In this document: one piece after another, positions 7,753 through 14,969 of the stretch
Position numbering within the stretch: position 1 is the first letter of the stretch
Layout of the letters: every line of letters begins with the position of its first letter
From: CAYMJV01 sp964390545
GTDB taxonomy: Bacteria > Desulfobacterota > BSN033 > UBA1163
Length of the DNA stretch: 45,700 bases
Assembly: GCA_964390545.1 (NCBI GenBank)
Contig: CAYMJV010000016.1
Location: 1-45,700, forward strand
Reading direction: 5' to 3'
Position numbers and translations under genes: made by a program
The notes under the pieces: model-generated
What the model saw: the letters and a program-made list of their open reading frames with translations, nothing else
Databases searched by the model: none
Told to the model about the DNA's origin: nothing

Positions 7753-9537
7753 ATGGATGACCGTTTAAGAGAAAGGAAAAATACGAGAACGCTGAAAGAT
7801 CGGGGGATTCCTGAGCGTCCCCAAGTCCGGGGGGTTTTTAGAAAAACCTCCGAGGGTCTGAGGAGACGAATGATGGAGCAACCCGTGGACCCGCTAACGT
7901 CACACGAGTCACTGAAGCGGAAATTCGAAGAGCGCAGGCCGTTGGACATATCCCTTCAGAAGAGCTTGAAGGTGATTGGCCGGGCAAAGCGAGAATGGGA
8001 GACCACCGTGGACTCCCTTCCCCAGCTCATCTGCCTGATTGATGATCAGGGAGCTATCCTCCGCACCAATCGCACCATTGAGCGGTGGAACCTTGAGCAG
8101 GTTTTCAATGTAAAGGGACGAAATATCCACCAGCTTTTTCATCCTCACTGCACGGATTCTACCTGTTACCTGGAGACCTTCTGGACCCTGGCAAAGGAGG
8201 AACTGAACTATCATCGATCGTCCGAATGCGAAGTCAAGGACCGTGTGATTGAACGCCATCTTCATTTTCAGGTCCTTCCGATCTCTCCTAAGTTGTATAA
8301 GAAAAGGGAAGAGACCCCGAGTTATGCCGTGCTTGTTGTCCATGATATTACTGAGCGAAAACAAGTCGAAAAGGAGATCCTTGCCCTTGAAGAGCAGCTC
8401 CACCAGTCCCAGAAAATGGAGGCTATTTGTCGGTTGGCCGGAGGAATGGCTCACGATTTTAACAACCTACTGACACCCATTGTGGGATATTCCCAGTTAG
8501 CCATGAATGCCCTTTCTCCTCAGGAGCCTGTTCAAAATGATCTCCATGAGATTCGAAAGGCCGCGGAAAGTGCGGTCGCTCTCGTCCGACAGCTCTCTAT
8601 CTTTTCCAAACGGCAGCCAGAAAATCCACAGATCGTCAATCTCAATCACATGCTTCTCAATATGGACCAATTGATTCGTCGTCTGGCTGGCGATCAGGTT
8701 AAATTGGTATCCCTTCCAGCACCGGATCTGGGCTCGGTGAAGATCGATCCAGGGCAATTCGAGCAGGTCATCGTCAACCTCGTTATCAATGCTCGAGATG
8801 CCATGCCTAGCGGGGGAAAACTGATTCTTGAAACGTCCAATATCACCCTTACCCAGGATTATGTTTACCAGCACTCAGGAATGACCCCAGGCCAATACGT
8901 GATGCTGGCTGTGAGTGACACAGGGATCGGCATGACCAAGGAGGTAAAGGCACATCTTTTTGAGCCCTTCTTTACCACAAAAGGGATGAGCAGTGGAACG
9001 GGCATGGGGCTTTCATCGACCTATGGGATCATCAGACAGAGCAATGGTTATGTCCTAGTCTATAGTGAACAGGGCCATGGGACCACCTTCAAAATCTATC
9101 TGCCCCGAACAGAAGAACAGGTCGAGTCCCTCCCCCAGCCAGAAGAGGAAAAATCCGTGGCAGGGGGAACCGAAACCATTCTCCTTGTGGAAGATGAACC
9201 CCTCGTGCGGGGTTTGGCGGCCCGCGTCCTGCGCAAGCAGGGATACCATCTGCTCGAAGCATCGAATGGGAGCGAGGCATTGCGCATCGCAGAAAAGCGG
9301 GTCGGTGAAGACATTCATCTCATTCTGACCGATGTGGTCATGCCCGGGATGATTGGTCGTGAACTGGCGGAAAGACTCCATTCTCTCTTCCCTAAAATGA
9401 AAGTCCTCTATATGTCGGGTTATACGAATAGCGCTATTGTTCATCACGGGATTTTGGAGGAGGGCATGAATTATATTCCAAAGCCTTTCACCCTAGAGGC
9501 CTTGGCACGGAAGGTCCGTGAGGTGCTGGATCAATAA
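7753..9537 (+). CDS. Cytosolic PAS hybrid histidine kinase with receiver domain
   Basis: 594 residues from ATG 7753, chosen because AAAGAGG lies just before it and the longer frame overlaps the previous gene. There is one PAS domain (about 85-205), containing a Cys pair in HPHCTDSTCYLE that could bind metal or haem; this is only a suggestion. HisKA follows with His 234 in GGMAHDFNNLL, then HATPase_c (NARDAMPSGG, DTGIGMTK, GTGMGLSSTYG) and a receiver domain with Asp 527 in LTDVVMPGMIG. No membrane segment is seen. Kinase core and receiver closely match the preceding gene, so the two look like a tandem duplication that kept different sensor halves. They are probably co-transcribed. Confidence 0.92.
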   Translation: MDDRLRERKNTRTLKDRGIPERPQVRGVFRKTSEGLRRRMMEQPVDPLTSHESLKRKFEERRPLDISLQKSLKVIGRAKREWETTVDSLPQLICLIDDQGAILRTNRTIERWNLEQVFNVKGRNIHQLFHPHCTDSTCYLETFWTLAKEELNYHRSSECEVKDRVIERHLHFQVLPISPKLYKKREETPSYAVLVVHDITERKQVEKEILALEEQLHQSQKMEAICRLAGGMAHDFNNLLTPIVGYSQLAMNALSPQEPVQNDLHEIRKAAESAVALVRQLSIFSKRQPENPQIVNLNHMLLNMDQLIRRLAGDQVKLVSLPAPDLGSVKIDPGQFEQVIVNLVINARDAMPSGGKLILETSNITLTQDYVYQHSGMTPGQYVMLAVSDTGIGMTKEVKAHLFEPFFTTKGMSSGTGMGLSSTYGIIRQSNGYVLVYSEQGHGTTFKIYLPRTEEQVESLPQPEEEKSVAGGTETILLVEDEPLVRGLAARVLRKQGYHLLEASNGSEALRIAEKRVGEDIHLILTDVVMPGMIGRELAERLHSLFPKMKVLYMSGYTNSAIVHHGILEEGMNYIPKPFTLEALARKVREVLDQ

Positions 9538-9540
9538 CCA

Positions 9541-9582
9541 ATGATAGGGAGATAAGGTGATAGGGTGATAGGGTGATAGAGA
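9541..9582. repeat. Short tandem array of GATAGGGT
   Basis: About four copies of an 8-base unit, the outer ones degenerate. It lies between a kinase stop and the ribosome site of the HTH gene. It is one of several short-unit arrays in this window. Confidence 0.7.
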
Positions 9583-9622
9583 GAAAAGAAGAGCCCAGAA
9601 AGATAGCAAGGAGAATTAAAAA

Positions 9623-9901
9623 ATGAGCAAATATTCTGAAACCCAGAACCCAAGAGCTCCATCCTCCGCCGTCGCAGTGAGTCTTGAACGGAGAATAGGG
9701 GAAATCCCCAGAAGGGAAATTATGACACCCCGGGAGGCCGCGGAGTATTTGAGCGTCCATGTCCGGACGATCTACCGTCTCGCAAAGAATGGGGATATCC
9801 CTGGTCGCAAAGTGGGAGGAAGTTGGAGATTCAAGAGGGGTGCCTTGGACGAATGGCTTTCATGGAGAGAAAGTCCATCTCCCAAGGGAAAAGGGCAATA
9901 G
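9623..9901 (+). CDS. Small excisionase-family helix-turn-helix DNA-binding protein
   Basis: 92 residues. The C-terminal half is a classic HTH_17/excisionase domain: TPREAAEYLSVHVRTIYRLA, then GDIPGRKVGGSWRFKRGALDEWL. Such proteins are MerR-like winged helices used as recombination directionality factors or as simple regulators. No integrase or phage gene is nearby, so a regulator is more likely. It has a strong ribosome site (AAGGAG) and its TAG stop lies directly against the ATG of the next gene, so it is translated with the receiver-kinase. The first 30 residues are unstructured and unconserved to my eye. It is the only obvious DNA-binding protein in this signalling block. Confidence 0.85.
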   Translation: MSKYSETQNPRAPSSAVAVSLERRIGEIPRREIMTPREAAEYLSVHVRTIYRLAKNGDIPGRKVGGSWRFKRGALDEWLSWRESPSPKGKGQ

Positions 9902-11440
9902 ATGCAGAACAGGATTTTGGTCGTTGATGACGAGAAAGAAATCAGGGAATTTCTCTCCAAGGCCCTTACCCGGATCGCTGGGTTTCATGTGGAAATGGCT
10001 GAGGATGGAGAGGACGCTTTGAAGAAGATTGACCAGGATAAGCTTGATCTCATCTTGACGGATCTAAAAATGCCAAAGATGGATGGCCTCAAGTTGATTA
10101 CTGAAATCGCCAAGACGAAACCGGAAATCCTCACCATCCTGATGACAGGTCATGGAACCATTGATTCTGCCCTTGAAGCCATGAAAAGAGGAGCGAGTGA
10201 CTATCTCACCAAACCGATCAATCTCGACGAGTTAGTGCTCCGGGTCCAAAAGGTGTTGGATGAGAAACAACGCTTTGTAAGCATGAAAGAATACATCACC
10301 CAATTGGAAAAAGCGAACCAGGAATTGAAACGGGTTGACGAAATGAAATCTGAATTCGTCTCCGTGGCCTCTCACGAACTGAGGACTCCCCTAACCACGA
10401 TCAAGAATGCCGTCCAATTGGTGTTGAAGGGAAAAACAGGAGAGATTAATGAGACCCAGGTAAATTTCTTAACGATGGCCGAAAAAAATATCAATCGACT
10501 CACGAATATTCTCAACGACCTCCTCGATCTTTCTAAGATCGAGGCCGGGAAGGTCGGGATGAAATTTGAGGAACTCGATCTACAGAGTTCCATCGATTTT
10601 GTCCTCTCCTCCCTCAGGCCTCAGGCGGATGGGAAGCCGGTCCACCTCGAGATGGAAGTCCTCAAGGATCTTCCTCTCGTTTATGGAGACCGCGAGAAGA
10701 TCGAGCAGATTCTGACAAACCTGATAGGAAATGCGATCAAGTTCACCCCTGAGGGCGGGAAGGTGGTTGTATCAGCGAGACTTTCAGACAAAGTAAAACA
10801 TGCGGTTGGTATCTCTGTTCATGACACTGGGATTGGAATTCCAGAGGACCAAATAGAAAAGGTTTTTGAAAAATTTCACCAGGTGGAATCCCCTCTTCAT
10901 CATTCTGCCACCGGAACAGGATTGGGGCTGGCCATTGCCAAAGGGTTGGTGGAAGCCCATCAGGGACAGATCTGGGTGCAGAGCGAGGTGGGCAAGGGTA
11001 GCACGTTCACCTTCACCCTGCCCCTCGCCAGGGGAGAAAAGAGAGAACCTCACTTTCGTTTCGCCCTGGACTGGGAGTTTCGCCGGGCCCAGGAAAACCA
11101 TACCCCTTTCACTCTTTTCCTCATGGAGGTTTCGAACCAAAGCGGCAAACCTCAAGACACTCAATTAGACCAAATTGACGAGATGCTTAAGAAATGCTTT
11201 TGCAGAAAAGGAGACATTCTGTTGAGACGGGAGCGGGACAACATCTGGGCTGCTTTCTGCCAAGCAGATCTGAAAGGAGCCCAGGTTATTCGCGAACGGA
11301 TTGAAGGAGAAATTCAGAAACATTTCCTGGAAGGTCAGGATCACACACTGGCCATCAGGGTGGGAAATGCCACCTATCCTGAAGAGGCCTTTTCAAAAAG
11401 AGAACTTTTCAGGAGAGCAAAAAAGCAGCTCAGAGGTTAA
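9902..11440 (+). CDS. Receiver-histidine kinase hybrid with a degenerate C-terminal GGDEF-like region
   Basis: 512 residues, cytosolic. A receiver domain (about 1-120) has phospho-Asp D54 in LTDLKMPKMDG. A short coiled linker is followed by HisKA with His 158 in VASHELRTPLTT and HATPase_c (GNAIKFTPEGG, DTGIGIPEDQ, GTGLGLAIAKGLVEAHQG). The last 125 residues (about 385-512) resemble a GGDEF-like fold (FTLFLMEVSN, GDILLRRERDNIWAAF, IRVGNATYPEE) without a GGDEF signature, so cyclase activity is unlikely. Receiver-first architecture suggests that it takes phosphate from another kinase, plausibly one of the two upstream, and then signals through its own His. Confidence 0.9.
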   Translation: MQNRILVVDDEKEIREFLSKALTRIAGFHVEMAEDGEDALKKIDQDKLDLILTDLKMPKMDGLKLITEIAKTKPEILTILMTGHGTIDSALEAMKRGASDYLTKPINLDELVLRVQKVLDEKQRFVSMKEYITQLEKANQELKRVDEMKSEFVSVASHELRTPLTTIKNAVQLVLKGKTGEINETQVNFLTMAEKNINRLTNILNDLLDLSKIEAGKVGMKFEELDLQSSIDFVLSSLRPQADGKPVHLEMEVLKDLPLVYGDREKIEQILTNLIGNAIKFTPEGGKVVVSARLSDKVKHAVGISVHDTGIGIPEDQIEKVFEKFHQVESPLHHSATGTGLGLAIAKGLVEAHQGQIWVQSEVGKGSTFTFTLPLARGEKREPHFRFALDWEFRRAQENHTPFTLFLMEVSNQSGKPQDTQLDQIDEMLKKCFCRKGDILLRRERDNIWAAFCQADLKGAQVIRERIEGEIQKHFLEGQDHTLAIRVGNATYPEEAFSKRELFRRAKKQLRG

Positions 11441-11443
11441 AAG

Positions 11444-11815
11444 ATGAACCCAAAGAAAATTTTGGTTGTTGATGATGAAGTCGATTTGGTGAAAACGATC
11501 CAATTTGCACTGGAAGCAGAGGGATATCAAGTTCTGGTTTCTTATAATGGGGAAGACGCCTTGAACCAGTCTCGAAAGGAAAACCCTGATCTCATCCTGT
11601 TAGACCTTATGTTGCCCAAATTGGATGGTTACAAAGTCTGCCGCTTATTAAAGTTTGATGAGCAATATAAACATATTCCGATCGTGATGCTCACCGCCAA
11701 GACCCAACAAAAAGATAGACTGCTTGGTATGGAAACCGGAGCGGATGAGTATATTACCAAACCTTTTGATATGGGAGAATTGATGGAGAAGATAAAGGCT
11801 TATTTAAACAAATAG
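11444..11815 (+). CDS. Single-domain response regulator (CheY-like)
   Basis: 123 residues made of one receiver domain. The acidic pocket DDE is near the N-terminus, phospho-Asp D54 lies in LLDLMLPKLDG, the conserved Thr is in MLTAKT and the Lys in ITKPFD. There is no output domain. It starts 3 bases after the receiver-kinase stop and is surely co-transcribed with it. It probably acts as a phosphorelay shuttle or by protein-protein contact, perhaps on the pilus machine that begins 125 bases downstream, but no sequence evidence ties it to that target. Confidence 0.93.
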   Translation: MNPKKILVVDDEVDLVKTIQFALEAEGYQVLVSYNGEDALNQSRKENPDLILLDLMLPKLDGYKVCRLLKFDEQYKHIPIVMLTAKTQQKDRLLGMETGADEYITKPFDMGELMEKIKAYLNK

Positions 11816-11816
11816 G

Positions 11817-11936
11817 GTTCCAGGGGCCCAGGGTTCAAGGGGCCAAGTGTGATGATTAAAAATTATAACAATTCGAATTTTAGAACCGCTTTGACCCTCG
11901 AACCCTTGAACCCTTGAATCCTCGAACCCTTTAAAA
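11817..11936. repeat. Inverted degenerate tandem array (GGGTTCAAG / CTTGAACCC words)
   Basis: The left arm at about 11817-11846 has GGTTC/AGGGG words. The right arm at about 11895-11936 repeats CCCTTGAA and CTCGAACCC. The arms are inverse to each other across an AT-rich centre. It fills the spacer between the response regulator and mshG. The design matches 3415-3597 with a different word. Confidence 0.6.
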
Positions 11937-11940
11937 GATT

Positions 11941-13158
11941 ATGCCGAACTTCAAATACCGGGTCAGGGATCGATCAGGTAAAGCGATGGCTGGGACCATT
12001 GATGCGCCTAATCTTCAAATGGCCGGAGACCGACTCTTTCAACTGGGATACTTTCCCATCAAAATTGAAGAAGAGGGAGAGATGGTACCGCTCAATCTCT
12101 CCGACCTCTGGCAACGATTCCAGCAAGTCAAATTCGAGGAAATCATCTTCTTCAGCCAGCAACTCTCAACCTTGTATAAAGCAGGAGTGCCTTTACTGAC
12201 CGGGCTCACCAGTTTAGCAGAACAGTCAGAGAATAAAAAAATGAAGATCATGCTTAAGGCCATCAGCCAACAAGTAGAAAAAGGAAGTACCCTCTTCGAG
12301 GCCATGGCCAAATATCCCGAGGTCTTCACTCCTGTCTATGTCAACATGATCCGAGCCGGTGAGACCTCTGGTATGCTGGGTCAAACATTAGACCGCTTCG
12401 TCACGCTCGCGGACCGGGAGATGAGGACTCGGCAGAGGGTGAAAGAAGCAACCCGTTATCCTAAAATTGTAATCCTATCCATCACTATCGCTTTTGGCGT
12501 CCTGATCGCCTTTGTCATCCCAAGGTTCGCTGAAGTCTTTTCGCGGTTCAATACTCCCCTCCCCTTGCCGACACGGGTGATGATCGGAATCAATAATGTC
12601 TTTCATACATACTGGTATATTGTTCTGGCGGCCCTTTTTGGAATCCCTTTCCTGATCAGACACTATATCCGAACACCAAAAGGAAAGTACTTCTGGGATA
12701 GATTCAAAATCCGAATCCCTGTTTTCGGCCCCCTCTTTCTGAAAATTGCTCTTTCCAGATTTGCCTATATTTTTGTCATGCTAAATCGAAGCGGTATCCC
12801 TATTCTCCAGACCCTTTCGATCACTTCCTCAACGATTGACAATGTTATCCTTTCTCAATCTATCGAGGAAATCGGAAAGAAGGTAAGAGAAGGAAGCAGT
12901 TTAACCGATGCAATGTCCGAGAGTGGAAGGTTCACCCCTCTTGTGATTCAAATGCTCTCCGTTGGAGAATCCTCAGGAACTTTAGATGAGATGTTGATGA
13001 GGGTGACGGAGTATTACGATATAGAAGTCGAAAATTCGATTAAGAAACTATCAACTTATGTCGAGCCAACCTTAACACTTTTTTTGGGGGTGGTGGTTCT
13101 GTTCTTAGCATTGGCCGTATTCCTCCCCTGGTGGAATCTGGCCTCTTTGTTTAGATAG
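11941..13158 (+). CDS. mshG: MSHA/type IV pilus inner-membrane platform protein (GspF/PilC family)
   Basis: 405 residues. This is the inner-membrane platform on which the ATPase MshE acts during pilin assembly. Two repeated T2SSF domains are visible (about residues 68-191 and 271-393), each with FxxQLxTLxxAGxPL-like or FxxMLNRSGIPIL openings followed by GxSLxxAM and GExSGxLxxML motifs. Three membrane helices fit 165-190, 217-240 and 370-395. Length is typical (400). It opens the pilus cluster, which runs through to mshE at 25034, and MSHA loci place the same families together. No strong ribosome site is seen in front of ATG 11941 because a repeat array lies there. Confidence 0.92.
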   Translation: MPNFKYRVRDRSGKAMAGTIDAPNLQMAGDRLFQLGYFPIKIEEEGEMVPLNLSDLWQRFQQVKFEEIIFFSQQLSTLYKAGVPLLTGLTSLAEQSENKKMKIMLKAISQQVEKGSTLFEAMAKYPEVFTPVYVNMIRAGETSGMLGQTLDRFVTLADREMRTRQRVKEATRYPKIVILSITIAFGVLIAFVIPRFAEVFSRFNTPLPLPTRVMIGINNVFHTYWYIVLAALFGIPFLIRHYIRTPKGKYFWDRFKIRIPVFGPLFLKIALSRFAYIFVMLNRSGIPILQTLSITSSTIDNVILSQSIEEIGKKVREGSSLTDAMSESGRFTPLVIQMLSVGESSGTLDEMLMRVTEYYDIEVENSIKKLSTYVEPTLTLFLGVVVLFLALAVFLPWWNLASLFR

Positions 13159-13174
13159 ATGTCCTCTCCCTCCA

Positions 13175-13252
13175 TGCACCTCCTCCTGGTGCACGGCCCT
13201 GCACCCCATGGTGCAGGGCATCACAGGCCCTGAACCGAACACGGTTCAGGGC
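13175..13252. repeat. Three consecutive hairpins after mshG
   Basis: Stems TGCACC/GGTGCA (13175-13193), GCCCTGCACC/GGTGCAGGGC (13196-13219) and GCCCTGAACC/GGTTCAGGGC (13227-13252). The third stem recurs at 21056-21078. No T-run follows, so they are not typical intrinsic terminators, though they may shape mRNA ends inside the pilus operon. The stretch up to 13345 is a purine-rich degenerate array of AGGCAGT-like words. Confidence 0.65.
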
Positions 13253-13435
13253 CCCCCTCCTTAAAAGGGAAGGCAGGGAGAGAGTTAGGAGTAAAGAGTA
13301 GACAGAGGGCAGAAGGCAGTAGGCAGTAAGCAGTTGGAAGTTAAAAGGTAAAAACAAAACATGATCGAGTTGATGAGATTCAGTATCAGAGTCAAGTGCG
13401 GAGTCCGGAATTTGGAATGCAGCTCCTCTCGTTTA

Positions 13436-13470
13436 CCCTCTCCCCATTGGGGAGAGGGTGGGGTGAGGGG
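13436..13470. repeat. Palindromic CCCTCTCCCC / GGGGAGAGGG repeat, copy 1
   Basis: CCCTCTCCCC, a short loop, then GGGGAGAGGGTGGGGTGAGG. The same element lies at 16081-16131. Here it falls inside the open frame leading into the first pseudopilin. Confidence 0.65.
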
Positions 13471-13921
13471 AACTCCGAACTCCGAACTCCGAACTCCGAA
13501 CTGTAAGGGCATGACGATGATCGAGGTAATTGTTGTGATGATGATCATCGGAATCCTTGCAGCTGTTGTGATACCCAAATTAGGGCTCCCTACCACCACT
13601 TCAACGGCTTCCGTGAATGGCGCAGCCTATATGGTTGCCTCCGACATTCGATATGCTCAGGAATTTGCAATGGCAAATAGGGTCTCAAAAACTGTTACGT
13701 TCACCTCGGGCTCATCGACCTATACATTTGGCCCCACCAACACTCTGGATCCCTCTGGACAACTTCCTTCTGGGATAACGACTAGAGACAACTACACCAT
13801 CACCTTTAATTCTTTGGGGGAACCCATAGCAGGGGGGGCAGGATCAGTGAGGGTTTGGGATGGTGTGCGGACGAAAACCATCAGTGTGGTCAATTATACA
13901 GGAAAGGTGAATATCACTTAA
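13463..13921 (+). CDS. Pseudopilin, GspH/MshC-like
   Basis: A prepilin-like protein of about 152 residues. The class III signal reads CKG|MTMIEVIVV, with a cleavable Gly, Glu at +5 and a hydrophobic helix through GILAAVVIPKLG. The rest resembles the GspH/FimT pseudopilin fold (IRYAQEFAMANR). The start is uncertain: the Gly before the cleavage site requires a start upstream of ATG 13511. I chose GTG 13463, with GGAGAGGG just before it; ATG 13361 is the other option. Either way the leader is translated from repeat DNA, including four 7-base AACTCCG units. Minor pseudopilins like this prime pilus assembly at the inner membrane. Confidence 0.75.
   Translation: MRGTPNSELRTPNCKGMTMIEVIVVMMIIGILAAVVIPKLGLPTTTSTASVNGAAYMVASDIRYAQEFAMANRVSKTVTFTSGSSTYTFGPTNTLDPSGQLPSGITTRDNYTITFNSLGEPIAGGAGSVRVWDGVRTKTISVVNYTGKVNIT
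13471..13502. repeat. Heptanucleotide tandem repeat (AACTCCG)x4 in the pseudopilin leader
   Basis: Four exact AACTCCG units plus a partial fifth end nine bases before the ATG at 13511. They lie inside the leader that must be translated to supply the prepilin cleavage Gly. Seven is not a multiple of three, so a change in copy number would shift the frame. Confidence 0.8.
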
Positions 13922-13964
13922 TAGAAACGCTAAGCGCTTAGCGCTCTGCGCATAGCGAGAAACT

Positions 13965-14378
13965 ATGAGCAACAAAGGTTTTACCCTTATCGAAATCATC
14001 ATTCTTATCGTCATGGCGGGAATTCTTCTGCCCGCCATCATCGTTCCTTTTGTGTCAGCCGTTAAAGATAGCGGAAAACCAGAAATGGCAACCACAGCCA
14101 TGTTTCTTGCACAAGACAAGATAGAAGAGTTTACAATAAATGAATATCTGGAGTCCCCCCTTGATCCCATCAGTCTCACCTCCTATGCCGACATTGCGGG
14201 GTTTTCAGGGTATCAATGGCAATGGGAGATACTTTATGTAGACAGCTATTTTAATGTCGTGGGAGACGGTATTCAACCATCCAACCATAGGGGTTATAAA
14301 AGGATTCTCGTTCGGGTAAAAGACCCGCAGAATGATACCTATGAGATTTATTCTGTCGTCGGGCTTTTGCCGCAATAA
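13965..14378 (+). CDS. Type IV pseudopilin, MshD/GspI-like
   Basis: 137 residues. The prepilin signal is short and canonical: MSNKG|FTLIEIIILIVMAGIL, with Glu +5. The remainder contains KIEEFTINEY and ends in a beta-rich stretch (RILVRVKDPQNDTYEIYSVVGL), as in minor pilins of the MshD/GspI/PilV group. It lies 43 bases after the previous pseudopilin and 42 bases before the next, in a run of four prepilin-like genes. It is processed by a prepilin peptidase that is not in this window. Subfamily assignment is by position and general fold only. Confidence 0.85.
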   Translation: MSNKGFTLIEIIILIVMAGILLPAIIVPFVSAVKDSGKPEMATTAMFLAQDKIEEFTINEYLESPLDPISLTSYADIAGFSGYQWQWEILYVDSYFNVVGDGIQPSNHRGYKRILVRVKDPQNDTYEIYSVVGLLPQ

Positions 14379-14390
14379 TTCGGCAGCTAG

Positions 14391-14408
14391 GGGAGGCTTT
14401 AGCCTCCC
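14391..14408. repeat. Perfect hairpin GGGAGGCT/AGCCTCCC between pseudopilin genes
   Basis: An 8-bp stem with a TT loop lies 13 bases after one pseudopilin stop and 13 bases before the next start. No T-run follows. It may occlude or expose the start of the MshO-like gene, or simply be a small repeat. Confidence 0.6.
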
Positions 14409-14420
14409 AAAGCGAATCCT

Positions 14421-14969
14421 ATGCTTATGAGATCATCCAAGGGCTTTACGTTGATCGAGATCATCATTGTGATCGTCATTCTATCCATCATCTCTGCTAT
14501 CAGCATCAAATTTGTGGTGGATAGCCTTAGGATCTATACGATGACCGTCAACCAGAAGACCCTTTTTGATGAAGGAAAATTGGCAATGGAGAGGATGGTC
14601 CGGGATATCAGGGATGCCAGCGCCATGGCGGAGCCAGATGCGGGTGAAACAGTCAGTGATGTCAGAATTACAAGAACCAATGCAACAGCCCAAGATGGGG
14701 CCGGTGAGGCCATACGATTTGTATTATCAGGGACCACCCTTCAAAAGAGAAAGTCGGCCCCCAGTGCAATGTTTATCGATCTGGCATCAAATGTCTCGAC
14801 CTTCACCGCGACCCGAGGGACTACGACTGAGATTACGATCGTACTCACTTTATCTCTGGCAACCGGCGAGAATGTGACATTACGGACAAGGGTCTATCTA
14901 AAGAACTTTGCGGATAATACTGCCTATCGGTACTATTTTCAGAACTGGCAAGAGGAGATCAGCAGTTGA
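14421..14969 (+). CDS. Type IV pseudopilin, MshO/GspJ-like
   Basis: 182 residues. The prepilin signal is MLMRSSKG|FTLIEIIIVIVILSI with Glu +5. After the helix comes KLAMERMVRDIRDA, a stretch typical of GspJ/MshO/PilW minor pilins, then a beta-rich C-terminal half. It is the third of four adjacent prepilin-like genes; its stop codon overlaps the TTG start of the fourth, so the pair is translationally coupled. In MSHA loci MshO and MshP stand side by side in this order, which supports the assignment. Confidence 0.85.
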   Translation: MLMRSSKGFTLIEIIIVIVILSIISAISIKFVVDSLRIYTMTVNQKTLFDEGKLAMERMVRDIRDASAMAEPDAGETVSDVRITRTNATAQDGAGEAIRFVLSGTTLQKRKSAPSAMFIDLASNVSTFTATRGTTTEITIVLTLSLATGENVTLRTRVYLKNFADNTAYRYYFQNWQEEISS

